This document shows, in pieces, positions 24,080 through 32,530 of a stretch of DNA of 64,000 nt. Source of the stretch: Canna indica. Lineage: Eukaryota > Streptophyta > Magnoliopsida > Zingiberales > Cannaceae. Made by a program: the position numbers and the translations under genes. Positions within the stretch are counted from its first letter, which is position 1. Each line of letters begins with the position of its first letter. A model generated the notes under the pieces. The model had not been told where the DNA came from and searched no databases. It saw only the letters and a program-made list of their open reading frames with translations. The DNA is taken from the NCBI GenBank assembly GCA_034359265.1, contig CP136892.1:87660001-87724000 (forward strand), read 5' to 3'.

Positions 24080-24132
24080 AAAAAAAAAAAAAAAAAACTG
24101 AGTTCGAGCTCAGGATGCTGTCTAATATCTGA
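24080..24132 (+). pseudogene. Poly-A tract joined to the ancestral SWEET C-terminus
   Basis: An 18-A run (24080-24097) is followed by 'ctgagttcgagctcagg' and a TGA at 24130-24132. These match the last 11 codons of copy A (3778-3810), so they are the displaced original end of the gene. An AATAAA motif lies near 23999, upstream of the A run. The motif gag-tcgagctc flanks the inserted material on both sides (about 23290 and 24100). Confidence 0.7.
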
Positions 24133-24871
24133 GTGCACTCGTCGTGCAAAGCAAAATTATTCTAGATATTTTTAGGTTTTTGCGTTATGATTTTTTCCTT
24201 AGGGAACGATGAAGTTAGACTACTCTTTAATTAATCCGTTAGACTTAAGGCAATTGATTAGTTTTTCTATGCAAGTATATATTTGGCGTTGATTTACATT
24301 ATGCTGATCTAAAGTTTATTTTGCATTTGATTGATGATTTGTGGCCTTTGTTATGAAATAAGGGTGGTGAGATCGCGTCTTTTTGCATGAGTTTTACATT
24401 CAAATCATTTACATCAAGAATGCATGAATTGATAGATATCATGCAGGATCAGGATCTTTAATTACTTCCTTTATAAAGGAGGTTCCTAAGGGACCAAATA
24501 TATGAAATTAACAGTGAATGTGAAATAAGTAACTGAATTTATATCATTGGCTGATAACGAGCATGTAATTCATATTATTCATCATATATATACATACTCA
24601 TTAATTCACATTTTCACTCAATTTTTTCTTTGTATATAAATTAAGATATCCCTCCTCTCTCCCTTCCTCCCAAATTGAGGCCTCGTCTAGTTGAGATGGA
24701 AGTAAATTCTTATGAAAGTTGTGAGATATTTATCTCTCTTTTCTATTTTATATATCTCAACGGTATGATAACCAAAAAAAAAAAAACTTAATCAAAATAA
24801 GTCACACGATATTTGATAGGGGCTAATTATACGAATGTAAATTTTTATTATTATATTGGATGGATGTGAAC

Positions 24872-25304
24872 TAGGGGTGGCAAAACGGGCCGGCCCGGCA
24901 CGATAAGGTGGCGTGCGGGCCCGGCCCGCTAACTCAGTGGGCCGGAAATTCCTGGCCCGGCCCGGCCCGTGAGCCCTCTTATTAACTAATTTTTTTATAA
25001 AAAAATTGTAAAAAAATAATTTAAATTATTTAAGAGACTAAATAAGCATTAAATATGACATTTCACATGAAAAACTACATAGATTAATTTCACCTTTAAT
25101 TTTAAAGCACTAAACAAGCCCTAATCTAGATTTAATTATATATATATATGTTTAGCGGGCCAAACGGGCCGGGCCGGCCCAATAAGATCCGGCCCAATAA
25201 GAGCCGGCCCGCGTCGGCCCGCAATGTTATCGGGCCAAATTTTTCGGCCCGGCCCGCAGTTATCGTGCCGTGCTATCGTGTCGTGCCTATTTTTGCCGCC
25301 CCTA
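24872..25304. mobile_element. hAT-type MITE with GGGCCGGCCCGG-rich ends
   Basis: A 433-bp element. The left end reads TAGGGGTGGCAAAACGGGCC, and the right end in reverse is TTAGGGGCGGCAAAAATAGG. A perfect 8-bp target duplication ATGTGAAC flanks it (24864-24871 and 25305-25312), diagnostic of hAT elements. The subterminal regions carry many 'ggcccgg' and 'gggccgg' motifs, with an AT-rich centre. There is no transposase. It is present only in copy B of the SWEET duplication. Confidence 0.88.
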
Positions 25305-26209
25305 ATGTGAACAACTTAATTGATTTTATTTAAAATTTTAAAAAAATTAAAATGAATCAAATTTTAAATATCAAACAGAGTGAAATTAATCAAAATCATT
25401 TGATTCTGAACAACAAATAATTGTACAATTCTCTTAACACCCAAAATAGTTTTAGTTAAACGAAATTATAATAACAAATAAAAAAATAAAAAATTCTAAT
25501 CAATAAAAATAAATTGATAAAAAAATATAATTAAATTCGGGGGCAAAGTTACACTATAGGCACCTGCCATTTTTTTTAAAAAAAATCACTTATATATATA
25601 AAGGAAAATGCAAGATTGCCAACTTATATTTGATAACAAGAGCAATAAGTGGCACTTTCCCCTTTAATAATCAACAACAGAACTGCCACTTTCTAGTGAT
25701 ACATAGAGGCAATTCCCGTGATGAAGGTGAGCGTTAGGGTATTAGGCCTCCAAAATTCAAATTGCACATAGAGTAGGGCGTAAGTTTCATAAACTGCGGA
25801 TTCACTGAGATTCTGCTACTAAGTTTCAACTTTATTCAGCAAATTAATTTCAGTTAACTTAAACAATCATTAAGCTTTTCCTTTATAAATTTCCTGGAGG
25901 GTTTATTCCATCCGGTTAACCCAAAAAAAAAAAAAAAAAAACTGAAAGACAACAATCTGTCTCGAGTCAGTAATTCTGTAATTTCTATGTAATTCGATCT
26001 TGCTTAAAATAAATCTCGGTGGAATGTTTTTGAATTGCCCCAATACACAATCGAATAGTTCTCCAACGAAATAACTTCAATCGTTAACAGCTATGCAGTA
26101 CGAAACGAAGCCAAGATCGCTCGGTTTTACACGATAAAAATTAAGGTTATTGAAAATGGACGAGTCTAGGTAGTAGGTACCCCGAGTGGCAATCGAGAGT
26201 TGCGCTCAC

Positions 26210-26515
26210 CTTGAGGAGAGAGCATAAGCTTTCGGACTGGTCCGTCTCGGAGAAGTGTTGACTCCAACGGTTCCAGTCCCACTCGGAATAAATTCCTCCG
26301 CCTCCAGTACTGGTGTTGTTGGGGATGAAGTCGCCGCGGCCACATGACAGGCCGGGAGGGCCACGGTGGCTCCTCAGGACAGGTCGGCGGGGCGACGGAA
26401 CGGCGAGGCAGAGGTGGCGAGCTTCCCTTGATGGCGGATCGAGGCGCGACGACCGGCTGAGTGGTCCCGGAGGCGGCGGCGCCGAAGCGGCCGCCCATGA
26501 GTTCGCCATCGACAT
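26210..26515 (-). pseudogene. Orphan EXECUTER2 exon 1 copy
   Basis: Same 306-bp length as exon 1 of the complete EX2 gene (31683-31988), with the ATG at 26515 and the 'ctcctcaag/gtgagc' donor kept. At least four amino-acid replacements separate the two (for example HLSLAA to HLCLAV and RSDRG to RSHRG). Exon 2 and everything after are missing, because homology ends near 25646 inside intron 1. If transcribed from its copied promoter it would give a short transcript antisense in genomic orientation to nothing nearby but complementary in hairpin form to EX2 exon 1. Not expected to make EX2. Confidence 0.9.
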
Positions 26516-26824
26516 CTCCCTCTCACCTTCGCTGTCCTCTACGCTATCCTCTTTCGTCGGATAAGGGGATGTTTTTGCGAGCGGTAGATGTCCTATGTAG
26601 ATAGGAACGCTCGGATCTCGTACAAGATTAAATTTTATGTAGATAGGAACTTTCGGATCTCGTACAAGATTAAATTTAAATAACACAATATTGGGTGTCT
26701 CGTCACTCGACGCGTTATACTAAATTAAATTATAGAAAATAACAAAAACAACTAAAACTCGGTCGGATAAATACATTAGAACAGAAACTACATTAGAAAT
26801 CATCACAGATAGATTTTAGCGAGC

Positions 26825-27183
26825 ATGGCGAGCCAGGGGAACGGGGCGGTGGTGGAGGAGGTGGAGATGACAACCGGGAGCAACGAGGAGAACGTGAGGT
26901 GGAGGAACGGCGGGAATGACGATGCAGAGGAGGTCGTCTCAGTGGAGCGGGCGTTTGATGGGGTGCGGGTGCCGTCGTGGACGGAGCAGCTGACGGTGCG
27001 GCCGGGCGCTGGTGGCGATCGAGCTTCTTCCTCTCTTTAGCGGGATCGTGATGAAGCTCAACCTGACGACATGGGTCATTCCCTCCCTCAACGTCGCCGT
27101 CGGCCTCCTTGGGTTCGTCGTCGTCAAGCTCTTGACCGAGGCGCTCGAGCACAATGGCCTCCTGCGCTCGAGCACACCTAGCT
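26825..27183 (+). pseudogene. YSL (yellow stripe-like) transporter 5' exon fragment, frameshifted
   Basis: Starts MASQGNGAVVEEV. The YSL hallmark VPSWTEQLTVR appears at about residue 55, then a frameshift near 27000. The family text continues in another frame as IVMKLNLTTWVIPSLNVAV, then GLLGFVVVKLLTEALEHNG. A stop follows at 27181-27183. YSL proteins are OPT-family metal-nicotianamine transporters of more than 650 residues, so only the first exon is here. It is head-to-head with the orphan EX2 exon, about 310 bp apart. Confidence 0.85.
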
Positions 27184-27268
27184 AAAAAATTCATAATAAT
27201 TGCCGGTGTGCTCAGGAGAAATGTAGAGAATCAAACTATATATTTGTCATGAATTTTTTTAATAGAAA

Positions 27269-28084
27269 AATATAGGACGCGTTTGTTTACGAAAATTTAG
27301 AAGCAATTTTCATTTTGTGAAAATTGAAATGAGTTTTTGAGTTTCAAGTTTTTGATTTCGATTTTTGTGTTTGACAAAAACGTGTTTGTTTGACATATCA
27401 TATTTTCATGTTTCACGAAACGAAAATAACGAAAACTCGTTTGTTGTGTGTTATTTTCGATGACTATTTTTAAGTCAAAAATTAAAACTGCGTTTGTTTA
27501 TCAAACATAGTATCTATTTTCAAATTTCACTTAGAATTTTTTAATTCAAACTTAAAAAATATGTTTAGTAATATTAATTATGTTAATCAATAAATAAATA
27601 TTATTTTATTAATTAATATAAATATTAAAATATGTTTTTTTTTTATTTTTTTATTTAAAATAAAATAATTAGGAATGATTACGAATTAGATACGGTGCAA
27701 ATATTGTATTATCTGCATCACGCACATTCACATCACACATCCATATTCATATCGCAGTCATTGAATATATTTATGTCTGTACCGCATTCAAATGCGAATA
27801 TATCTACACTACATTTACATCTACTTCTCATTTAATAAAAATAATAACTTATGATTCCTACGTATAATATATAAACTGAAGTATTTAAAAAAGACAAGTG
27901 GGTAAAGGAAGACACAGATATATCATGTTTGATTTAAAAAAATCATTATTCTTTATCATCTAAACCCTAATGCAGAGAGAGAGAGAGAGATTTGAGCTGC
28001 CCATTCACATGAGGAGCCCATTTGTTGTCTTCCTAAAGCAGTAGCACGCCTAACGGAAGCTACGAGTAGTATAGAACTACCTGT
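27269..28084. other. AT-rich spacer with transposon-like debris
   Basis: The sequence starts abruptly where the inverted arm ends. 'cgtttgtttacgaaaat' at 27273 and 'gcgtttgtttatcaaac' near 27490 resemble degenerate MITE ends. A GA microsatellite lies at about 27973-27990. No gene is seen. Confidence 0.35.
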
Positions 28085-28220
28085 GGTTCTGGGTAGGGTC
28101 GGTTCGAGGTTCCAAGGGTAGGGTCTGATTCCAAAACCTAGGATCGAATTGGTCTTATATAGTATAGGATCTAAGTATCATGAAAAATACTAGATATTCG
28201 GACATGCACATCCTTAATTC
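28085..28220. repeat. Partial copy of the TAGGGATGAGCA hAT-MITE family
   Basis: 'attccaaaacctaggatcg', then 'aaaaatac', 'gatattcgg' and 'gcacatcctta' match the right half of the element at 39980-40511. The left half is absent or unrecognisable. Confidence 0.5.
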
Positions 28221-28270
28221 TACTTGTTACACCTTGCCTAAGTTCATTCCTAAATAAGGAACACCGCCTA

Positions 28271-28457
28271 CGAGAAGAGTTATATGCAATAACAAATGGT
28301 TTCTCGCCCCATAACATTTTAGGTGAAGGGGTTTTTGGTTGTGTTTATAAAGGATGCTTACTTGATAGACGAGAAGTTGCTGTCAAAAAATTAAAGGTTG
28401 GCGGTGGAAAGGGGGAGCGAGAATTCAAAGATGTTTGGAGGGAACTTAAAAAAGAAA
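28271..28457 (+). pseudogene. Receptor-like kinase (PERK-type) fragment
   Basis: The open frame reads [20 protein letters not shown], then [20 protein letters not shown], then [19 protein letters not shown]. This is the start of a protein kinase domain: glycine-rich loop GEGVFGCV and the VAVKKL lysine. It most resembles PERK (proline-rich extensin-like receptor kinase) sequences. It breaks off at the left end of the MULE at 28458 and is not resumed on the other side. Only about 60 codons remain. Confidence 0.75.
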
Positions 28458-28960
28458 AAGAAAAAACCTAAATATAGCATGTGCTTTTGACTTTTTCTCA
28501 ATTGTGATCCGTAGTTTACTTTATCTCAATTGTATACACGTACTAAGACATTTGTTTCAATTATAGCATGTCGTTTAGTTTTCGTCGAATGCTCCGTTAA
28601 GCTGATGACATGGCATGCTGACATGTATAAAAAAATATTTTTTATTATGTTATTAACCTAATCACAATGTGTTATTAATATTGGGTCCCACTTTTTATAT
28701 ATTAAAGAGTGGGTCCCATCTTTTTAATATTACATAATGGTCCCACCTCTCTAGTTTTTAATATTAATAAGTTGATATATCTCTCTCTCTCTCTCTCACA
28801 CACACACACTCACTCACTGCCCCCACCATCTTCTTCTTCCGCCGTCATCTCCTCCACCACCACCTTCTTCTTCTTCTTCTCTCTCGCTAACTTGCCACAG
28901 CCACCTGCACCCGGCAGCCTTACTCTTAATTCTTCGCTTAACGCGTTGTCTTCGCTCAAC

Positions 28961-28965
<5 letters not shown>

Positions 28966-29009
<44 letters not shown>
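28966..29009. repeat. (CT)n microsatellite inside the Pack-MULE
   Basis: About 22 CT units, preceded by a shorter CT/CA tract at 28780-28812. It probably came from the 5' UTR of the captured gene, where CT tracts are common in plants. Confidence 0.85.
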
Positions 29010-29011
<2 letters not shown>

Positions 29012-29061
29012 TCCCAAGGCGGCACAGTTGCGGGGGCGCCACTGTCGACAATAGCAGGGCC

Positions 29062-29580
29062 AAGCTTGACGACCTTGGTATACGAGACACACCTCGGCCT
29101 AGCTGCGCTCACTTGGTCGCGCATCGTTCTCGGCCTCTCCCTTCGCGTCATCCTCCGCCCCTATAGCTATGCCGATGACGATGACGAGGAGGAAGAGGAG
29201 CTGCTCCGATTCCGCATCCGACCGTGGCTGCTGTGGAAGCGGCGAGGGAGGCGGCGGTTCCACCTCAAGGACCGCCGCCGCCACCACCGCTACGTGGACT
29301 TCACTTGGGATCTCGTGCGCGCAAGCTATTCTCGCCCGGGGGCGGCCCCAAACCCGTCTTCGATTTCTACAGGTGTGTCGGCTCCGTTGGAAGTTACGGG
29401 GGAGCGAGAAGTTAAGCATGAACTCCACGGATGCCGGATCCAGGTCTCGTGGGACCTCCATAAATTGGTTCTTTCGGCCCAAGGACGAAGCGGCCATTGG
29501 CACCACCACGGGCGGCGAGGAGACTGAATTGGGGCAGGCCGTGTTCGTTCTTCGCTTCGAGGGGGAGGCGCAAGCCGAGA
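29062..29580 (+). pseudogene. Captured DUF868-family gene fragment
   Basis: Pieces of a DUF868 protein appear in order across different frames. LVYETHLGLAALTWSR and RIRPWLLWKRRGRRRFHL are followed by YVDFTWDL, then FSPGGGPKPVFDFYRC in a second frame. After an internal deletion come CRLRWKLRGSEKL, HGCRIQVSWDLHK and, again in a shifted frame, GQAVFVLRFEGE. These are the N-terminal, middle and C-terminal parts of the family. The frameshifts and the deletion of the central strands mean no functional protein. A 272-codon frame across the region is a chance composite. Confidence 0.75.
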
Positions 29581-30239
29581 GGCATAGCGAGAAGGGCAAT
29601 GAGAGAGAGAGAGAGAGGTGTGACCACTATGTAATATTAAAAAGATGAGATACACTCTTTAATACTTAAAAAAAGTGGGATCCAATATTAATAACACGTA
29701 GCGATTGGGTTAATAACATAATAAGAAATAATTTTTTATACATCTCAGCATGCCACGTCATCAGCTTAACGGAGCGCCCGACGAAAATTAAACAACAGGC
29801 CACAATTAAAACAAATATCTTAGTACGTGTATACAATTGAGACAAAGTAAACTACGGGCTATAATTGAGAAAAAGTCCAAAATACATGCTATATTTAGGT
29901 ATTTTTTCAAAAAGAAATTGGATTTCGAGTACAAAATATTCCGTTCTAATCCAATATATTTAATTTTGGATTCATTTTTTTTTCGATGGTGCATCAAAAT
30001 TCGCATTAGATGACGTGGCATAAGATTTGAGCACTGCCGATAAAATTCCGTAAGCGCAGCCGCGCAGGTAGCTTATACTAGTTTTATTTTTAGTGTTTGG
30101 CACAATAAGTTAAAAGACAAAAAGTTAACAGGCTGGACTTCGTCAGTACACCGGAAATATCCTTCCGCTTCTCCCTCAATTGCTCCCTAAGTACGCGTCT
30201 CCGACCTCCACCACCTTCCCGTAACACTCGTCCTTTCAT

Positions 30240-31104
30240 CTCCTTGCTTTCTCGTGAGAGGACGCAGCTTCGGTGGTTGTGAGCGTGGCGAGCCAGGGGA
30301 ACAGGGCGGTGGTGGAGGAGGTGATGATCGGGAACACTATTGAGGAGAATGTGAGGAGGAGTAACGACGAGAATGGCGAGGCAGAGGAGGTCGTCTCAGT
30401 GGAGCGGCTGCCATCGTGGACGGAGCAGCTCACGTTGAGCTTCTTCCTCTCTTTCGCGTGATCGTGATGAATCTCTGTTGGAGATTGACTCAAATTGGGT
30501 TCGAACCGAATCCAACGAGTTCGACCAGATCCAAATCGGAATTGATTTGATCAAGATATGCTTGAACCAATTTGCCAATTTGATTGAACCATGTTGAATC
30601 GGACTCGATCAAAATAAATTATGATTTTATAATCATGGGCCTCGGAGCCCAGCCCACCATCTTCTCAAGATACACATGTCAATGTTGCAGCGGCACACGT
30701 AAAAGTTTCTAAATTGATAATAACTTCAGAAGTTTTAAAATTGATGATGCGAAAATCAAATATTGTTTTTGACTAGTTAAAGTGAGAAAAAGATGGAGCA
30801 TCACGTGAAGCCACCAAGCACTTTGAAAGTTTTTTTTATCAAAAGAAGTATTTCAACCATCCGATTAAATCAGACGGAGCCGCAAATTTTTTAAAGATTT
30901 TTTCTACACTAAAATAGGGCATGAATCAGTTCTCCCCTCTATTATAAATAGAGGGCTAATTTGAGTTCCCCTGTAATAATCTAAACCTGACGACAGGGGT
31001 CTTCCCTTTCTCAACGTCGCCGCCGGCCTCCTTGGATTCGTGTTCGTCAAGCTCGATCTTGACCGAGGCGCTCGGGCACACTGGCCTCCTGCGCACGCCC
31101 ACAG
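30240..31104 (+). pseudogene. Second YSL 5' exon fragment, split by an insertion
   Basis: SVASQGNRAVVEEV, then VERLPSWTEQLTLSFFLSFA run to about 30460. After an insertion the family text resumes at 30985 (NLTTGV, FLNVAAGLLGFVFVKL) and ends at a plausible exon donor, 'cccacag/gtaaaa', near 31104. The part matching the long VFDGVRV stretch is deleted. It points in the same direction as the left-arm YSL copy and faces the right-arm copy. Confidence 0.8.
30476..30978. mobile_element. Solo-LTR-like insertion in the YSL fragment
   Basis: About 503 bp begins TGTTGGAGATTGACTC and lies between codons that are adjacent in the left-arm copy. Flanks ATCTC (30471-30475) and ATCTA (30979-30983) look like a diverged 5-bp target duplication. 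'ctataaatagagggc' near the right end resembles an LTR promoter. The 3' end is not a clean CA, so the assignment is tentative. Confidence 0.5.
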
Positions 31105-31111
31105 GTAAAAC

Positions 31112-32530
31112 TACATTTGTCTACTAAAAAATTCACGACAAATATATAGTTTGATTCTCTACATTTCTCCTGAGCACACTGGCAATTATCATGAATTTTT
31201 TAGCTAGGTGTGCTCGAGCGCCTCGGTCAAGAGCTTGACGACGACGAACCCAAGGAGGCCGACGGCGACGTTGAGGGAGGGAATGACCCCTGTCGTCAGG
31301 TTGAGCTTCATCGCGATCCCGCTAAAGAGAGGAAGAAGCTCGACCGCCACCAGCCGCCCCGTTCCCCTGGCTCGCCATGCTCGCTAAAATCGATCTGATT
31401 TTTAAAGTAGTTTCGGTTCTAATGTATTTATTCCACCGAGTTTTAGTTATTTTTGTTATTTTCTATAATTTAATTTAGTATAACGCGTCGAGTGACGAGA
31501 CACCCAATATTGTGTTATTTAAATTTAATCTTGCACGAGATCCGAGCGTTCCTATCTACATAAAATTTAATCTTGTACGAGATCCGAGCGTTCCTATCTA
31601 CATAGGACATCTACCGCTCGCAAAAAAATCCCCTTATCCGACGAAAGAGGATAGCGTAGAGGACAGCGAAGGTGAGAGGGAGATGTCGATGGCGAACTCA
31701 TGGGCGGCCGCTTCGGCGCCGCCGCCTCCGGGACCACTCAGCCGGTCGTCGCGCCTCGATCCGCCATCAAGGGAAGCTCGCCACCTCAGCCTCGCCGCTC
31801 CGTCGCCCCGCCGACCTGTCCTGAGGAGTGACCGTGGCCCTCCCGGCCTGTCATGTGGCCGCGGCGACTCCATCCCCAACAACACCAGTACTGGAGGCGG
31901 AGGAATTTATTCCGAGTGGGACTGGAACCGTTGGAGTCAACACTTCTCCGAGACGGACCAGTCCGAAAGCTTATGCTCTCTCCTCAAGGTGAGCGCAACT
32001 CTCGATTGCCACTCGGGGTACCTAGTCTCGTCCATTTTCAATAACCTTAATTTTTATCGTGTAAAACCGAGCGATCTTGGCTTCGTTTCGTACTGCATAG
32101 CTGTTAACGATTGAAGTTATTTCGTTGGAGAACTATTCGATTGTGTATTGGGGCAATTCAAAAACATTCCACCGAGATTTATTTTAAGCAAGGTCGAATT
32201 ACATAGAAATTACAGAATTACTGACTCGAGAGAGATTGTTGTCTTTCAATTTTTACTTTTTTTGTGGGTTAACCGGATGGAATAAACCCTCCAGGAAATT
32301 TATAAAGGAAAAGCTAATGATTGTTTAACTGAAATTAATTTTCTGAATAAAGTTGAAACTTAGGAGCAGAATCTCAGTGAATCCGCAGTATATGAAACTT
32401 ACGCCCTACTCTATGTGCAATTTGAATTTTGGGGGCCTAATTCCCTAACGCTCGCCTTCATCACGGGATTTTGCCTCTATGTATCACTAGAAAGTGGCAG
32501 TTCTGTTGTTGATTATTACAGGGGAAAGTC
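31112..32530 (+). repeat. Right arm of the EX2/YSL inverted duplication
   Basis: Inverted relative to 25646-27268. It includes the remains of the YSL exon (minus strand, 31203-31385), the shared spacer, EX2 exon 1 and the first 540 bp of intron 1. Homology stops near 32530 after 'ttgttgattatta.agggga'. This arm belongs to the complete EX2 gene. Confidence 0.9.
31203..31385 (-). pseudogene. Third YSL 5' exon fragment (right arm)
   Basis: Minus-strand remnant: 'atggcgagccaggggaacgg' at its start (near 31380), then a deletion of about 190 bp compared with the left arm, then the MKLNLTTG-type segment and the GLLGFVVVKLL segment. It is head-to-head with EX2, with about 300 bp between the two starts. 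No full-length YSL follows. Confidence 0.8.

Larger units (their letters stand above)
20280..25645. repeat. Segmental duplication, copy B
   Basis: Direct copy of 705-5735. Promoter, exon and intron sequences align nearly throughout, including TATA box position and both UTRs. Differences are a rebuilt last exon (23290-24100), a hAT element (24872-25304) and lack of the Harbinger-like insertion. The right end of homology, near 25645, abuts the left arm of the EX2/YSL inverted repeat with almost no gap. Confidence 0.85.
25646..27268 (-). repeat. Left arm of the EX2/YSL inverted duplication
   Basis: Reverse complement of 31112-32530. It contains, from left to right, the first part of EX2 intron 1, EX2 exon 1 (minus strand), a shared 5' spacer, and a YSL 5' exon fragment (plus strand). 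Identity is high in coding and non-coding parts. The left arm is longer because the right arm has lost about 190 bp of the YSL fragment. The spacer between arms is about 3.8 kb. Confidence 0.9.
28458..29908. mobile_element. Pack-MULE-like element carrying a DUF868 gene fragment
   Basis: Long terminal inverted repeats of about 300 bp (28458-28760 and 29620-29908) share 'acctaaatatagcatgt'-type ends, 'ctcaattgtatacacgtac' and 'ctccgttaagctgatgac'. A 9-bp direct repeat AAAAAGAAA flanks it (28449-28457 and 29909-29917). The left copy lies in an A-rich run, so the duplication alone is weak proof. No transposase is present. The interior is GC-rich and gene-derived (see 29062-29580), which is the Pack-MULE arrangement. 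A long CT microsatellite sits between the left repeat and the captured region. Confidence 0.8.

Noticed and set aside
26147..26686. 179-codon minus-strand frame as a gene
   Set aside because: It is the orphan EX2 exon 1 extended into its 5' UTR and intron. No further exons follow.
28709..29527. 272-codon plus-strand frame
   Set aside because: It joins transposon terminal repeat, CT microsatellite and shifted DUF868 pieces. The true family blocks change frame within it, so it is a composite without coding value.
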